64,000 bases of DNA from Struthio camelus (taxonomy: Eukaryota; Chordata; Aves; Struthioniformes; Struthionidae). Within the stretch, counting starts at the first letter, position 1; each line of letters opens with the position of its first letter. Below, one piece after another: positions 61,118 through 64,000 of this stretch. The notes under the pieces were generated by a model. The model had not been told where the DNA came from. It did not search any database and saw only the letters and a list, made by a program, of their open reading frames with translations. The translations under genes were made by a program, and so were the position numbers. The DNA lies in assembly GCF_040807025.1 (NCBI RefSeq), contig NC_090942.1:67784911-67848910 (forward strand), in the 5' to 3' direction.

Positions 61118-63500
61118 AAGTTTTGTGAGTGTTTGCTACAGGCCAGCTGATCAGGAGGAAGAAGTAGATGAGGACTTCTACAGAAAGCTGGAAGTAACCT
61201 CACATTTGCAGGCCCTGGTCCTCATAGGGGACTTTAACCACCCCATTATCTGCTGGATGGGCAACACAGCAAGGCACAAGCAATCCATTAGGTTCCGCGA
61301 GAGCATCAATGACAACTTCCTGATGCAGATGATGGAGGAGCCAACAAGGAGAGGCGCTCTGCTGGGCCTCGTACTTATGAACAAGGAAGGGCTGGCTGGA
61401 GACATGAAGAATGGGGGCAACCTTGGCTGCAGTGACCATGAGATGGTGGAGGTCAGGATCCCAAGAGGAGGGAGCAGGGATAAAAACAGAATCACAACCC
61501 TAGACTTCAGAAGAGCAAACTTCAGCCTCTTCAAGTATCTACTTGGTAGAAACTCCTGGGATAGGGCCCTTGAAGAAAGAGGGGTCCAATAAAGCTGGTT
61601 GATGTTAAAGGGTCACCTCCTCCTCCAAGCTCAAGAATGGTCCATCCCAATGAGCAAGAAGTCAAGTGAAGGGGGCAAGAGACCTGCATGAATGAACAAG
61701 TTGCTCCTGGCAAAATTCAAACATAAGAGGGAAGTATACAGAAGGTGGAAGCAGGGACAGGTAACCTGAGAGGAATATAAGGACACTGTGCGAGTACGCA
61801 GGGATAGGGCTAGGAAGGCTAAGGCCCATCTGGAGTTTAATCTGGTGAGGGAAGGGCTTATTTAAATACATTGGTAATAAAAGGTAGATTAGGGAAAATG
61901 TGGGCCCACTGCTGAATGTGGCAGGGGCCCTGGTGACAAAGATACAGAAGAGGCAGCGATACTGAATGCCTTCTTTGACTCAGTCTTTACTGGTAAGACC
62001 AGCCCTGGAGACCCATGGGAAGGCCTGGAGAAAAGACGACTTTCCCTTGGTGGAGGAGGATCAGGTTAGGGATCACTTAAGCAAACTGGACATACACAAG
62101 ACCATAGGCCCTGATGGGATGCACGCACGAGTGCTAGGGGGGGTTGGCTGTTGTCATTGCAAAGTCATTTTCCATCATCTTTGAAGGTCAGCATGATCAG
62201 GAGAGACGCCTGAGGACTGGAAGAAAGCCAATGTCACCCCAGGCTTCCAAAAGGGCAAGAAGGAGGAGCCAGGGAACTACAGGCCTGTCAGCCTCACCCG
62301 CATCTCCTGGAAAGCTGATGGAACAGCTTATCTTGGAAGTCCTCGCTAAGCATCTGGAGGACAAGAAGGTGATCAGGAGTAGTCAGCGTGGATTCACCAA
62401 AGGGAAATCATGCTTGACCAATCTGATAGCCTTCTATGACGGAATGACTGGCTGGATAGATGAGGGGAGAGCAGTGGATGTGGTCAACTTGGACTTCAGC
62501 AAGGCTTTTGACACTGTCCCATCACATCCTCCTAGGTAAGCTCAGGAAGTGCTGATGAGTGGACAGTGAGGTGGCTTGAGAACTGGCTGGATGGCCGAGC
62601 TCAGGGGGTTGTGGTGAATGGTGCAGAGTCAAGTTGGAGGCCTGTAGCTAGCAGCATCCCACACGGGTCGATATTGGCTCCAGTCTTGCTCAATATAGTC
62701 ATCAATGACCTGGATGAAGGGACAGAGTGCACCCTCAGCAAATTTGCTGATGATACTAAACTGGGGGGGAGAGGCTGATACACCAGAAGGCTGTGCTGCC
62801 CTTCAGAGGGACCTGGACAGGCTGGAGAGGTGGGCGGAGAGGAACCTCATGAAGTTCAACAAAGGCAAGGGGGCTGACCTGCTGGAAAGCAACTCCACGG
62901 AGAAGGACCTGGGAGTCCTGGTGGACAACAAGTTGACCATGAGCCAGCAATGCGCCCTTGTGGCCAGGAAGGCCAATGGCATCCTAGGGTGCATTAGGCA
63001 GAGTGTTGCCAGCAGGTCGAGGGAGGGGATCCTCCCCCTCTGCTCAGCCTCAGATGAGGCCTCCCCTGGAGTACTGTGTCCAGTTCCAGGCTCCCCAGTA
63101 CAAGAGAGACAAGGCACTCCTGGAAAGTGTCCAGCAAAGGGCTACTAAGATGATGAGGGGACCGGAGCATCTCTCCTCTGAAGAAAGGCTGAGAGAGTTG
63201 GGGCTGTTCAGTCTGGAAAAGAGAAGACTGAGGGGGGATTTTATCAGGGTGTATAAGTATCTAAAGGGAGGGTATCAAGAGGATGGGACCAGACTCTTCT
63301 CCGTGGTGCCCAGCAACAGGACGAGAGGCAACGGGCACAAACTGAAACACAGGAAGCTCTATCTGAACCTGAGGAAAAACTTCTTTCCTGTGAGGGTGAC
63401 AGAGCACTGGAACAGGTTGCCCAGAGAAGTGGGGGCGTCTCAGTCCTTGGGGATGTTGAAAAGCCATCTGGATAGCGTCCTGGGCAACCTGCTGTAGGTG
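61118..63500 (+). mobile_element. CR1 LINE copy B, endonuclease plus RT, broken
   Basis: Longer CR1 copy on the plus strand. 61125-61592 encodes part of the apurinic-like endonuclease (ALVLIGDFNHP, CSDHEMVEVRI). 61600-62140 is the degraded linker, with RT-proximal words such as KTIGPDGMHARVL. RT follows at 62144-62539, 62566-62778 (FADDTKLGG intact) and 62705-63497. Breaks compared with copy A: 2 bp missing near 62518, an extra base in the G-run near 62763, and a 51-bp in-frame deletion near 62872 that removes 17 residues after FNKGK. The element stops within a few bases of the ORF2 stop (63497); the usual CR1 3' UTR and octamer tail are missing, unlike copy A. It is very similar to copy A over the shared region. 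Confidence 0.93.
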
Positions 63501-64000
63501 ACCCTTTAGGTGACGCTGCTTATTTGACTGTTCTATCTCTGAGACTAATCACATGCTCTTTTCCTCGATAGGACATGCACTTTTGGATGGCTTGCCATAC
63601 AATTTTTAGGTAGATGCTATTTGCTTGTTTTCACTTGTTCTGTGTAAAGTACTATATTTATCAAAACTTGTCTCAGCGTCAATCAAGGCTGTACTGTCTG
63701 GTCCCACTTTATCAATCCAAGGAGTAGGCTACTGCTCTTGAATTATTTTCCAGGTAAGGGATGGGTACTCCAGCACACAACTTCTATTTTATTTTATTTT
63801 ATTCTATTTACCCTTAAAAGTATTTATTATCAGCCAGTGCCTACGCAGCAGCTGGTCTGCCAGGTGCTATCATTTTCCTTATTGTCCAAATAAGCCATAT
63901 TTCAGACTATGCTGCTACTAACATAATAAAATGAGAAAGGGTAGGTGATTTTTGTTTTAAACAATACCAGTTTCACTCATACACATTGTCTTATACCCTC
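63501..64000. other. Right-hand flank, no gene seen
   Basis: AT-rich sequence after CR1 copy B, with a TTTTA pentamer repeat at about 63785-63812. The minus strand may hold more decayed retroviral sequence, but nothing I can identify. Confidence 0.4.
63785..63812 (+). repeat. TTTTA pentanucleotide repeat
   Basis: Four to five units of ATTTT with one change (ATTCT) near the right edge of the window. Confidence 0.85.

Overview
The window is vertebrate nuclear DNA, almost certainly from a bird. It carries three CR1 LINE copies, one of them with the bird-type CR1 3' end (GATCTCCAGAGGTCCCTTCC followed by ATTCTGTG octamers). It also has long AT-rich introns, one dense CpG island, avian-style retroviral LTRs, and one very large vertebrate exon. 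I see no bacterial features, no CRISPR array and no convincing RNA gene.

The one recognisable cellular gene is RESF1 (retroelement silencing factor 1; KIAA1551/C12orf35), on the minus strand. A 5.5-kb coding exon (27961 down to 22426) holds the start codon and 96% of the protein. Two small 3' coding exons, found here from splice sites, phase and conserved residues, finish it: 75 bp at 21475-21401 and 161 coding bp at 20177-20017. The three join in frame to a predicted 1923-residue protein. A CpG island at about 53.0-53.9 kb, with a consensus splice donor on the minus strand at 53342, is the likely promoter and untranslated first exon. The gene would then span about 33 kb, with a 25-kb 5'-UTR intron (28003-53342).

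Layout by coordinate: 1-4.4 kb, intergenic, no gene seen, one perfect 13-bp hairpin. 4.47-5.46 kb, LTR-like block, minus. 5.67-7.15 kb, CR1 copy A, plus. 10.08-10.92 kb, solo LTR with perfect terminal inverted repeats and a 5-bp target duplication. 15.18-16.52 kb, ancient CR1, minus. 16.9-17.4 kb, low-grade repetitive block. 18-28 kb, RESF1 3' flank, 3'UTR and coding exons. 28-53.3 kb, RESF1 5' intron with simple repeats and short tandem duplications. 53.0-53.9 kb, CpG island. 54.2-55.15 kb, LTR- or promoter-like block. 56.16-60.7 kb, broken endogenous retrovirus pol relics on the minus strand, interrupted by other sequence. 61.12-63.5 kb, CR1 copy B, plus.

RESF1 is known in mammals to help SETDB1 place H3K9me3 on endogenous retroviruses. 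Here its avian counterpart lies among CR1 and ERV remains and is bracketed by two directly oriented sister CR1 copies that share the same reading-frame lesions. I found no clear new multi-gene system. The most useful results are the complete RESF1 coding model, the sister CR1 pair and the intact solo LTR.
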